From Plasmodium brasilianum (taxonomy: Eukaryota; Apicomplexa; Aconoidasida; Haemosporida; Plasmodiidae), in NCBI RefSeq assembly GCF_023973825.1, contig NC_090123.1, forward strand, positions 1,719,501 through 1,783,500: 64,000 nt of DNA, given 5' to 3'. A program made the translations under genes and the position numbers. The notes below the pieces were generated by a model, which saw nothing but the letters and a program-made list of their open reading frames with translations, did no database searches and was not told the origin of the DNA. Positions 12,001-21,848 of the stretch are shown here, in pieces (the stretch's first letter is position 1; each line of letters begins with the position of its first letter).

Positions 12001-15000
12001 ATAAGGTTAATCTTACTGAAGGCATATCTACTGCTGTTAACTCGTCAAATAATATATATTTGCCAGAGAGAATTATTAATAGTGAAAATGTGCCTTATAA
12101 TGATAAGATGAATCATGTGAGGGGTAATTGTAAATCCTTCCAACAAGGAGGTTGCAACTTTTTTAATTGTAACTTGGACAAAGAATTCAATAATGCAAAT
12201 AATAAAGCAAGTAACAATAATGCAAATAATAATGCAAGTAACAATAATGCAAATAATAATGCAAGTAACAATAATGCAAATAATAATGCAAGTAACAATA
12301 ATGCAAATAATAATGCAAGTAACAATAATGCAAATAATAATGCAAGTAACAATAATGCAAATAATAATGCAAGTAACAATAATGCAAATAATAATGCAAG
12401 TAACAATAATGCAAATAATAATGCAAGTAACAATAATACACATAACAGTAATACACATAACAGTAATACACATAACAGTAATACACATGACAGTAATACA
12501 CGTAACAGTAATACACATAACAGTAATACACGTAACAGTAATACACGTAACAGTAATACAAATAAGGATGACGATGCTAGCGATGTTGAGACGAGTTTTG
12601 AATTTATTAGACTAGGGGTAAAGAAAAAGGCTCCAAATGTTAGGAAGATAATTAAAAATTTAACAAGTAAGGAAATCATTATAACCAGCAACAACACTAT
12701 GTATGTTAAAAAAAATAAGAGAAAAGGTATTTGTACTCTTTTTCTTGAAGATCTTTTGAAAACAAGAATAATGCTAAAAAGATGTATTAATATATATGAT
12801 AAAACAACTGCGAAAAGATTAATCGAAAGGATGGAGAAATTAAAAATGATATTAAATGTTGCTACAGGTTACATTGGAGCTAATTTTTCAGGTAGAATGC
12901 CATGTGTTGATATTTCTGAAAGTATTATTAGTATTGGAAAGAATTTTCTTCTCTATATCATTGAGTATATAAAAGAAAATTATAAATTTATTAAAGTCCT
13001 TTATGGAGATACAGACTCTATATTTTTAATAATTGAAACGGATGATATAAATTACACCTTTAAAGTAGCTCGTGATATTTTATATAATGTAAATAGTATA
13101 TTACCACCACCCATGTATTTAAATTTTGAAAAGGTATATTGCCCTTCTCTACTAATGACAAAAAAAAGATACTTTGGTTTTGCTTATAAAAATGAGAAAG
13201 AAGAAAAACCGACTTTAGATTTAAAGGGAGTAGAAAGTATAAGATCAGATCAATGTAATTTGGTAAAGATTGTATTGATACAGATTTATTTTATTTTTTA
13301 CTATTTTAAGAATAACTGTTATTTCTCTCATTGCTGTTGTTGCTGTTATTTATGTAGGAACTTTTTCCCTAATTTTATTTGTTCTTGTAAAGAATCCAAT
13401 GTTCATAAGACCTATCCTTGTATATTATCAAAAATGTTAGAAGTAGTATTGTGTATGTATAAAAAAATTATATTCCCAATTAATGATATAAACACATCAA
13501 TTAGAACGATAAATTCAAATGAGGAAGATGATAAGGTAACGTTGTACAAGCAGTTTACAGATTTACTAAATTATGAAGAACACAACGTTCTATTAAAAAT
13601 GATGCACTTTTTATATAAACAAAAGTATTCTTTCCTGATGTATTTATTTATCAATTTTAATGAATCTATTTTTAAGAAAGAGATAGAAAATATATTAAAA
13701 GAGAATTATGAAAAAATTAGAAATCAGAAAAATGATTGTTGTTTAAAGAACCCACATAATATATTAAAAACTTGTTTATGTATAAAAGAAATAAATGAGA
13801 ATATAAAATGTGGAGAAAACAAATGTTTTTGTAATATAAAACAAGCTCTATTTTTTCATCATAATAGATCAAATGATAATAATGTCAAGAGTGTCTTCAC
13901 TATGAAAATATTTTACTCTCATTTATTATTAAATATAAAAGAAGTAATACGTAATTTTTTTACTAAAATATATGATAATCAAATTTCTTATGACGACTTT
14001 ATAATATATAAAAAGGTAAAATTAGGTACTTATAAAGGTGAAATGGAGGGTAACAAGAGGAAAGTTCCCTTACCACCTCAGGCAATAGTGGCCAAAAAGC
14101 TTTTAAAAATATACCCGCTTTTATTAATTACTTATAAGGAAAAAATTCCTTTTATAATAACCAAAAAGTTGAAGGGCGATAAAATATATAATTCAGTTTC
14201 ACACCCATCTTTTATTAGGGGTATACAGAAAACCTGTTATGGCGATGTTACGAATTTTGACTCCAATTCAGTTGACACGAAGAGTGCAAGAGGAGAAAAG
14301 GAAAAGGAGGATGTACTAAAGGCGACATTCGTTTTAAAATCGGAAGCAACAACTGGTGAAGTGGCAAAAGACGAAGCAGTGGAAGGGAAAGCCTCAAATG
14401 TCGTAAAGTACAATGAACATAACTACGATCGAGATGCACATGGCCCGAGGGAAGGCAACAAAATAATTCCCAGAGAATGTTTTTTTAAAAAAAAAAAAAA
14501 AATTGAAAGAAATAAATTTTGACTATTATATACAAAATTTAATAATTCCTCCCCTTAAAAGAATGCTGGACTTACTTCCATTTCACTCTGTAAATTTAGA
14601 GGAAATCTTTTATAAAACTAAGAGGAAATATAACTGGAATAAAGCAAATTTAGAAATGTTCCAAAAAAATTTTGAAGGTGGTGAAAAGCAATCTTTAAAA
14701 GATAATGGTTATGTAATGAAGAACAATAATTTAATAATAAATATTCTGAAAGGGAAAAATGGATATCTTAAGGAAAACAAAGGAGCAGAAAAAATTAACA
14801 ATAATAATGAAGAGGAGGAGGAGAAGAAAAAGACGGAGAAGTGGAGAAGTAATAATAATATAATATGTAAAAAAAAAATAAAAATAAAAATTGATGAAGA
14901 GGAGAATTTAAAAATTAGAAAACAAATAATTAACAGTTATGTAGAAATGAGCAAATCTCAAAATATGATGAAACATTTAAATAATATTTGCTTGGTATGT

Positions 15001-15129
15001 GCAAACTCGGAAATGGAAGCTTTGGCTTGCCAATATTCAGTACACTGCAAAGTATATTTTAAAAAAATAATTTTACAAGAAAATATTTCAAGAAATCAAG
15101 ATGCTATAAAAAGATTAGAAGGAAAGTAA
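9030..15129 (+). CDS. REV3: DNA polymerase zeta catalytic subunit (REV3-like), frame broken at an A16 run
   Basis: This is the family B polymerase of translesion synthesis, acting in the nucleus with REV7. The first frame (9030-14522) carries the N-terminal REV3 signature (GYNEEPEDFLKIYLLYP), the region before the palm (INRGSQYIIES), motif A DFQSLYPS (residues 906-913), motif B NVATGY (1276-1281), motif C YGDTDS (1325-1330) and KKRYFG. The thumb end (VKLGTYKG) is also in it. The last part (from about 14503 to 15129) is in the next frame and begins with the conserved DYYIQNLIIPPLKRM. It ends with a C-x2-C-x9-C-x5-C cluster matching the Fe-S-binding CysB motif. The upstream CysA zinc motif of other REV3 proteins is not seen; a charged Asn/Glu/Lys insert stands there. 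Asn-rich repeats are inserted in the palm. The usual HxH..PY segment before residue 1 is absent, so a short 5' exon may be missing and the start is uncertain. Confidence 0.9.
12189..12434 (+). repeat. 27-bp coding repeat in polymerase zeta
   Basis: About nine copies of a 27-bp unit code for the nonapeptide ASNNNANNN. The block lies between polymerase motifs A and B, so it is an insert in the palm/fingers region. Copies are nearly identical, which points to recent slippage or unequal exchange. Confidence 0.95.
12435..12554 (+). repeat. 15-bp coding repeat in polymerase zeta
   Basis: Eight exact-length copies of a 15-bp unit code for NTHNS, with variants NTRNS and NTHDS. It directly follows the 27-bp repeat and stays in frame. 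Confidence 0.95.
13263..13409 (+). other. Probable in-frame intron of the polymerase zeta gene
   Basis: Just after the conserved GVESIRSDQC stretch the open frame codes for a run of Ile, Phe, Tyr and Cys, including five Cys in a row, quite unlike the rest of the protein. The DNA is T-rich like Plasmodium introns. A GTAAAG donor at 13263 and an AG at 13408-13409 bound 147 bp (49 codons). Removing them joins RSDQCNL to TYPCILSKMLEVV, which restores the normal spacing of family B polymerases. The acceptor is AAG, which is weak. A better TAG at 13356-13357 would break the frame. Confidence 0.55.
14487..14502 (+). other. A16 run at the polymerase zeta frameshift
   Basis: Sixteen A follow seven T here. 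The REV3 frame upstream ends at 14520-14522, while the conserved C-terminal part is open in the next frame through this same run. One A fewer (or two more) would make the frame continuous. The cause could be a sequencing or assembly error, a real mutation, or a slippery site. Confidence 0.85.
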
Positions 15130-15768
15130 TTTTTTTTTTTTTTTTTTTTGAAAATACAAATATTCCAAATTAATTTTGACATATAAAATAAATACAAATA
15201 TGGATACATATAACTGATAGGAAATTATTTGTCTTTTAAAAAGTTAGATAAAAAAGTGGGAAGCTTAACATGTGATTTATGAGAAGTTTCTCATGTTTGG
15301 GATGTGATGGGTTAGACAATTATATCGAGAGTCCGTTAACTATTTTTTATCGTCAGACAAATATATCGAGGATCCGTTAACACTTTTTTATCGTCAGACG
15401 AATATGCCGAGGGTCGGTTAACAATTTTTTGTAGTCAAACGAATATATCAAGAGTCCGTTAACAATTTTGTATGGTTAGACAAATATATTAAGGGTCCTA
15501 TATCAATTTTTTATTATCTATTATATTCTTTTCCTTTTTTACTTTTCCCAGAAACATAAAAAAATTTTCCTTTTGATAAAATTTAAAATAGTCCCTTTTT
15601 TTTTTTTATCGTAACTTTTTGAAATATTATGTGCTCATGGATTACTTCTTCATATAATTAATTTATTTTCGAGTATCACTAGATGTGTCATAAATTTTTA
15701 TTCGAAGATGAAATGTGCTTACATATCCATGCATAAAAACATATATATGTATAAGATTTTAAAATGAG

Positions 15769-15799
<31 letters not shown>

Positions 15800-15847
15800 G
15801 TTAGTTTTACTCTGTAATATGCCACATCTTTATTGTTTTCTAATTCA
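15130..15847. other. Convergent spacer between polymerase zeta and PK2
   Basis: Both genes end here, so it holds two 3' UTRs. Apart from poly-T runs (15130-15149, about 15772-15793) and the 41-bp minisatellite at 15315-15519, nothing else is recognised. Confidence 0.6.
15315..15519. repeat. 41-bp minisatellite, five diverged copies
   Basis: Five units of exactly 41 bp begin at 15315, 15356, 15397, 15438 and 15479. Each has a GACAAATATATCGAG-like start, a GGTCCGTTAAC-like centre and a TTTTTTATCGTCA-like end. It is richer in G+C than the flanks. Copies differ by point changes but not by length, so the array is old. Confidence 0.9.
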
Positions 15848-17989
15848 CTAAGAGTCATTCAAACATGGCTGGCACAAGTAAAGCAAATTAGCTGACTTGT
15901 TAATATTTTTTGTAAAGGTCACAAGGGAATATTCATCGGGAGAATTAACAAAACCCTCTTCTTTTGAGACCTTACATCCGTAGTTGATCAATGATAAGAA
16001 ATCATCATTGGATACCTGTTTTGAGTTAAAAAGGTGGGGATATACTCCCCATGTTAGTTGTAATTTCCTAGCTAGGTAAACATTTTCTGTTATAACAATG
16101 ATAGGAGCTTTTGCTCTCATATTACTTAATTTTTGAATTTTTTGAAACTCATTGGAGAATAAAATAATAGATTTCAAGTTTATGTTATTACTTATATCTC
16201 TTATACTATGAAGTAATTTCTCAAAATAGGAATTATCATAAACCAATGTTTTATTTAACTGTTGGACATACTTAGCATTATTAGTGTTATCCATTTTTTT
16301 TTGTGAATATTCATAATAATAATTATCATTTTCTACACCCTTAATTACATTATTTTGTGTCAAAGCAGTTAAAGCAGGATATTTTCCAGTGGCTGTTTCA
16401 GCTGATAACATTACGCAGTCACACCCATCATATAGGGCTGTAGCAATGTCAGAAACCTCTGCTCTCGTTGGGGTTGGGAGAAATCTCATACTTTCCATCA
16501 TTTGTGTTGCTACAATAACAGGTTTGTTATATTTAATTCTACATGAATTTATAATCTTTTTTTGCAATATAGGTAAATTGGACAAATCTGTTTCAATTCC
16601 TAAGTCCCCTCTTGCTATCATTATACCATCAGATAATTTTATAATGCTTTCTATATTTTTTACTGCCGAAGGTTTTTCAATCTTGGAGATAATAAAAATT
16701 TTGTTTGCATTAATTGAGGCTTCTTCATAATTTTCAATATATTCACCATTTTTCGAATTAGCAGATGTATGATTTTCATTATGTTGTGTAATGTTACTGT
16801 CATGAGTAGTATTCTCATTATCATAATTGGCAAAATCCTTTTCCTCATTTTGATTATGATTTATTTCTAAGTTCTGATTTTTGTATATATTGTATATTTG
16901 TTTATACCTTTGGTAATTTTTTAAGTAATAATTATTGTAGTAATCATTTACTTCTTTTATATAAAAATCATTTTCATCATCATACTGTTTTATCTTTAAA
17001 GTATTTATGTCATAATTAATTCTATCTTTTTTTTTATTTATATAAAAATCACTTTCATAATAATCATTAATAATACTTTTTAAAAAGATTAAATCATATT
17101 TTGTTTGAACAAAAGAATAACCTAAAAAGTCTACCTCTTCATTTAAACAAAATAAAATATCTTTTATATCTTTTTCATTTAATACTTCGATAGGCATAAT
17201 CATATTTGGAACACAAAAGCCTTTTTTACTATACAATTTCCCACCTGTTATAACTTGTACTTTTATAGAACTATTTTGTTTATTTTGTTCATCATAACTG
17301 TTTTCAACAACTTTCATATTTAAGTTTCCATCATCTAATAATATCATCTGACCTACTTTTACATTTTTTAGCAAATCAGGATAATTTAATGAAACTCTAT
17401 TTTGATCTCCTAGTTTATCCAACAAATCGAAAGAAAAAGAATCTCCTTCCTTTAATTCAACAAAAGTATTACTGTCCATTGCATTTTTTTCATTTTTTTC
17501 GAATTCTCCTATTCTTATTTTAGGTCCTTGTATATCTCCTAGTATTGCAATAGATGTATCATATTTCTTCTCTAATATTCTAATAGAATTAATTATGTAC
17601 TTTTTAATACTTTTTAGTCCATGAGAAAAATTTAACCTAAATACATCAATACCATTTAAATAAAGTTTTTCTAATTCTTCGAAATTTTCCGTTGCAGGTC
17701 CTATGGTAGCAATTTGCTTGCCTTTTGTAAATGATATTTTGTTTTTCTTAGTCAATAAATTACTATCTCCTTGTCCATTTTTTAAATTTTGTATATCACT
17801 ATGAGCTAATATGTTTTTTTTTTTTTTATCTATATTTTTATTAATGTATACATTATTGAGGAATAATAGTCGTTCCCCCTCCGTATTCTGTATATGCCAT
17901 TTGGTAAAAGCGACCTCTTTTTTGTACTTTATTCCGTTAACAAAACTTGCTATCAATTTAATGAAAAAGTAAAAACCAATTGTTTTCAT
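15848..17989 (-). CDS. PK2: Pyruvate kinase 2, apicoplast-type
   Basis: It converts phosphoenolpyruvate and a nucleoside diphosphate to pyruvate and NTP. It is the second, plastid-type pyruvate kinase of apicomplexans. The 713-residue single-exon frame starts with a hydrophobic leader (IGFYFFIKLIASFVNG) followed by a basic Asn/Lys-rich stretch, as in bipartite apicoplast targeting. Core motifs are present: ATIGPAT (about residue 92), FRLNFSHG, GDIQGPKIR, DDGNL, SKIEKPSAV, MIARGDLGIE (about 463) and TPTRAEVSD. A low-complexity insert of about 120 residues, rich in Asn, Tyr and Asp, sits between the SFVQ stretch and SKIEK. The C-terminal domain is shorter and less conserved. Its 3' end faces polymerase zeta. 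Confidence 0.93.
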   Translation of the reverse strand: MKTIGFYFFIKLIASFVNGIKYKKEVAFTKWHIQNTEGERLLFLNNVYINKNIDKKKKNILAHSDIQNLKNGQGDSNLLTKKNKISFTKGKQIATIGPATENFEELEKLYLNGIDVFRLNFSHGLKSIKKYIINSIRILEKKYDTSIAILGDIQGPKIRIGEFEKNEKNAMDSNTFVELKEGDSFSFDLLDKLGDQNRVSLNYPDLLKNVKVGQMILLDDGNLNMKVVENSYDEQNKQNSSIKVQVITGGKLYSKKGFCVPNMIMPIEVLNEKDIKDILFCLNEEVDFLGYSFVQTKYDLIFLKSIINDYYESDFYINKKKDRINYDINTLKIKQYDDENDFYIKEVNDYYNNYYLKNYQRYKQIYNIYKNQNLEINHNQNEEKDFANYDNENTTHDSNITQHNENHTSANSKNGEYIENYEEASINANKIFIISKIEKPSAVKNIESIIKLSDGIMIARGDLGIETDLSNLPILQKKIINSCRIKYNKPVIVATQMMESMRFLPTPTRAEVSDIATALYDGCDCVMLSAETATGKYPALTALTQNNVIKGVENDNYYYEYSQKKMDNTNNAKYVQQLNKTLVYDNSYFEKLLHSIRDISNNINLKSIILFSNEFQKIQKLSNMRAKAPIIVITENVYLARKLQLTWGVYPHLFNSKQVSNDDFLSLINYGCKVSKEEGFVNSPDEYSLVTFTKNINKSANLLYLCQPCLNDS

Positions 17990-18520
17990 TTTATTCTTTC
18001 CCTTTGGTCTGGGGTGTCATACAAAGCGAATAATGGTACAGTACTTTACGAGGAGGAAGTACGTATATGTGTACGTATTTACCTATGTATATGTGTTTGT
18101 AAATTTATCTATGTATATGTAAATTTATAAATGAATATATATATATATATATATGTGGTTAATTTTTTTTTTTTTTTTGTGCCTTATTTAAATCAGAAAA
18201 ATCGTGGAATTCACTGCTTTTTCCTTTATTTTTTTTAATTTTCCTTTTTTTTTTTATTTTTTTATACTTCCTATTCGTATTGAATGTTACAACTTATGAA
18301 AAGTTACCTTTCTGGTGATTAGTGCTACTTTGTTATTTTATTAAATTTATTTTCGTTTTTTTTTTTTCGACATTCACTCAGGTCAAAATTGAATATGAGA
18401 ATGTTAGATGTTTTTTTTTTTTTTTTTTCCCTAAAGCCCCCCCACTTTCGCGTTTTAAAACTATAATGGTTATAGAACTAAAATTCTTGTATATCACTTC
18501 TAAATCTTAAGGAGCACATG

Positions 18521-18567
<47 letters not shown>

Positions 18568-19852
18568 GTACATATGTATAAATATATACATATTTACCAA
18601 AAAGTTTCGCTTCCAATTTTTACATTTGTTTTATATTAAGAGTATTCTCTAATCATGCGTTTTCTTTTTCTTTCTCCCTCAAGTTAAAGATAATATATTA
18701 AATCATGCGACTTCATTTTTCGTAACTCATTAAAGGACACTGAAGATAATGTATTTACCAATGAATTTTTAATCGTTAAAGGGGAATAGCTTTTTTCTGT
18801 TTATACGTAAAAAAAAAAAAAAAAAAACCTAGTTTATACATATGTGTATTACGCTTAGAAATATAAATGAATTTTTTTTTTGTTTGAGATTACCAAAAAA
18901 TTTTCAATAACAAGGTAACAAGAAGAAAAGTAAAATAAAATATAATAAAATATAATAAAATATAATAAAATATAATAAAATATAATAAAATGTAATAAAA
19001 TGTAATAAAATGTAATAAAATGTAATAAAATATAATAAAATGTAATAAAACATAAAATAAAACATAAAATAAAACATAATAAAACATAATAAAACATAAT
19101 AAAACATAATAAAACACAATAAAACGTAATAAAATATAATAAAGTATAACTTAAAATATTGAAATGCATTACAATAATGTAAATGTAGTGGGGAATATAC
19201 TTTAAAAATTATCGTTCATATGCACATCTTATCTGCTGCTACCCTTTTTTCTTGTGAAAGAAGACATCCCCAAAATGTATAACAAAATTGTGTCACTGAT
19301 GTTGCCATATTTTAAGTTGAATTTTCCTTGGTGTATATACTTTTAAGAGGAATATGATGTTGCACTTTTGTATTATCATAAATTGCCTTAACGCGAAAAT
19401 AAGAAAATGTTCATTCATATGTACGTACGAATGAAGACTCTATGTATATTTATCCTCATTTTTGAGGGTGTACCTTTTTTTTCTTTTTTTTTTTTTTTTC
19501 TGCAAAATTTTTGTTCATTGCACGTTTTAGGGGAATGTACAAAAATTTTGAAATTCTTTATATGGAACAACGCAATTCCATGTGCAATAAAAAAGAAATA
19601 AAAAAAAAGGCAAAACAATTTTATCATTTCCATTTTTATTAACTTATTTTCCATCTGTGTTTGTGCGAAATAAATATTTAAACAAAATAGTGAACATCTA
19701 AACAAATTTAAAAAAAAAAAGGAAAAAAGGAAAAATAAAAAAAACTTCATGAAATACAGGTGCATGCATAAATAGTATGTCTTTCTTTTTTTTTCTTTTT
19801 TTTTTTTTCTCTCTTACTACACACCAACTCCCTATCATCACATTGATCTACA
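17990..19852. other. Divergent intergenic region PK2 / MCM-like gene
   Basis: It should hold both promoters. It contains a TA run near 18525-18560, several poly-T runs, a seven-C run at about 18438-18444 and the 10-bp repeat array at 18936-19145. No gene is supported. Confidence 0.6.
18936..19145. repeat. 10-bp minisatellite (TAATAAAATA type)
   Basis: About 20 tandem copies of a 10-bp unit are seen. Variants are grouped in blocks: AAAATATAAT first, then AAAATGTAAT, then AAAACATAAT. This suggests local spread of each variant. Open frames on the minus strand across the array are repeat artefacts. Confidence 0.9.
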
Positions 19853-20960
19853 ATGTTTTTTAACAAATATAGAAAGAAATTTAAAAACACCAAAAGACGA
19901 TATTGTGGTGTACCCGAAATTAGTAGGAAAGAAGGGAACAATTCCTTCCTTCCTATTTTAGGCAGTGATTCATTAAAAGAACTTATATTAAGGGATTATT
20001 TTAAAATAATTTTAGAAAGCGTTTATGATAACTTTCAGAAAAACAACTACTTCTTTGAAGTCTTCATATATGTGGACATAATAAAATTGTGAATCTTTTA
20101 TGAATAAATAATATATAAGAATAATAATAATAAAGATAAATAACTCTTATTATTACAATAATAATAACGTTAACGATGTTTCTATATAGATATATAACTA
20201 GTATGCGTATTTTATTTTGTTCTTTCATTTTTATATTCTTTCCCTTTTTAAATATAGAGTCGATTCCATTAGCTGTTTGGGATACTATTTGACCAAAAAT
20301 TTCGTTGCATTTGCAAACTCTTTTAACGAAATATCATATAGTTTGTTGTCTGAGTTTCTGCAAAGTTTTAAGGTAATATAGGTGATATATTACATGCGTT
20401 CCCACATATATGAATATATATATATATATATACATAGATGCATATATATGCATGTTTCCCAAAACGATGTTTTAATATTGGCAGAATGAAAGACCTAATA
20501 GTGATATGATAGAATACCTCAACGTTCTAATTAAGAGTAAATTTTTTACTATAACCCTTATTCCAACTAATACTCCAGTAAAAGTACTTATTTAAACATA
20601 TTAGAAAAAAGAAAATAATGAAAGTTATAAAATATTGTATACTCACTCATATGGGCATCCATAAACTTATTTTTTTTTTTTAAATGTAATATAGGTAGAT
20701 TGTATTTTAAATCTAGCGAAATCATATAAATTGGAAAATAACTTCTATAATGTAATAGAATTAATTAATGCTATATTAATTTGCCAGGATAAAAGAAGTT
20801 TTTTGTATAAATCTATTTATATGAGAATATGCGAATGTTCAAACAAGTACTTGCCTCATCAAAATGTAATCGTGAAAATGAACAAACTCGGAGATATAAT
20901 TGAGTAAGCACCTGTTCGAATACATCAGTTATGAAAATGAGAGACTAGATAAAATATATA

Positions 20961-20991
<31 letters not shown>

Positions 20992-21817
20992 TAAAAATGG
21001 TTAATAGATTAATTTAAAATTAAGAAATATGGTTTCCACTGCGAAAGTAGTTACTAAAAGTAAAAATAACTCTGGCGGATACAGACACCTAGGCACAAAA
21101 GTATTCATATCAATGCACATATAACAATAAATTGAACAAACAAACTCTTTACTTTTTTTAGCAAAAAGGAGGGTAAGGAGATATGTAAATTATGTTTTAC
21201 AAAGGAATATGAAGAAATAACGAGTAAAAGGCAGTTCAAAAATTTTTTTCTTTTGAAGTTTTCTTTTACTAAAACACTTGATGAATATAGTAACATAGGT
21301 TATTCATCATTATTGCATTTAATTTTTCATTAATTAGTTTCAATAAATTTTATGTACTTCTGGGGTAAAATTTTCATATTCGTTTAGTATTATTTAAAAA
21401 AATTTTGTTTGTTTGCTTGTTTTTTTTTTTTTTTTGATTAAGATGAATGCACAACTTTTGAAGTTTTATATCAAGACATCCCTGAAAGAACAGAAACCTT
21501 TGAAACTGGAATGAAGTACAACTTAATTGTTGTGTCCATTCCTAACCAAGTTAAGAAGTGATTATATAGAAATGCAATTAACCTCAAGAATGTAAATTTT
21601 CAATGATATACATATGAAAATATGCATGTATAATTTTTCATTATTTTTTTATTTATTTTTGCACTTAAAAGCCAAATAAAAACAGCATTAAGGGTTCACG
21701 AGTTAGCAATCTGTGGCTATTGAATTATTGGAAACATGTAATTATAATAAAATGGAGTTAACGTACTATTTAATCAATTATTCATAATTAAAGATAAAGA
21801 ATTTGCATATATATATA

Positions 21818-21848
<31 letters not shown>

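Noticed and set aside
12045..12697. Long open frames on the minus strand and a second plus-strand frame across the Asn repeats
   Set aside because: They mirror the 27-bp and 15-bp coding repeats of polymerase zeta and hold only repeated Cys/Ile/Leu/Tyr peptides. The family motifs are in the plus-strand frame starting at 9030.
18855..19169. Phe/Tyr/Leu-rich minus-strand frames
   Set aside because: They are translations of the 10-bp repeat array.
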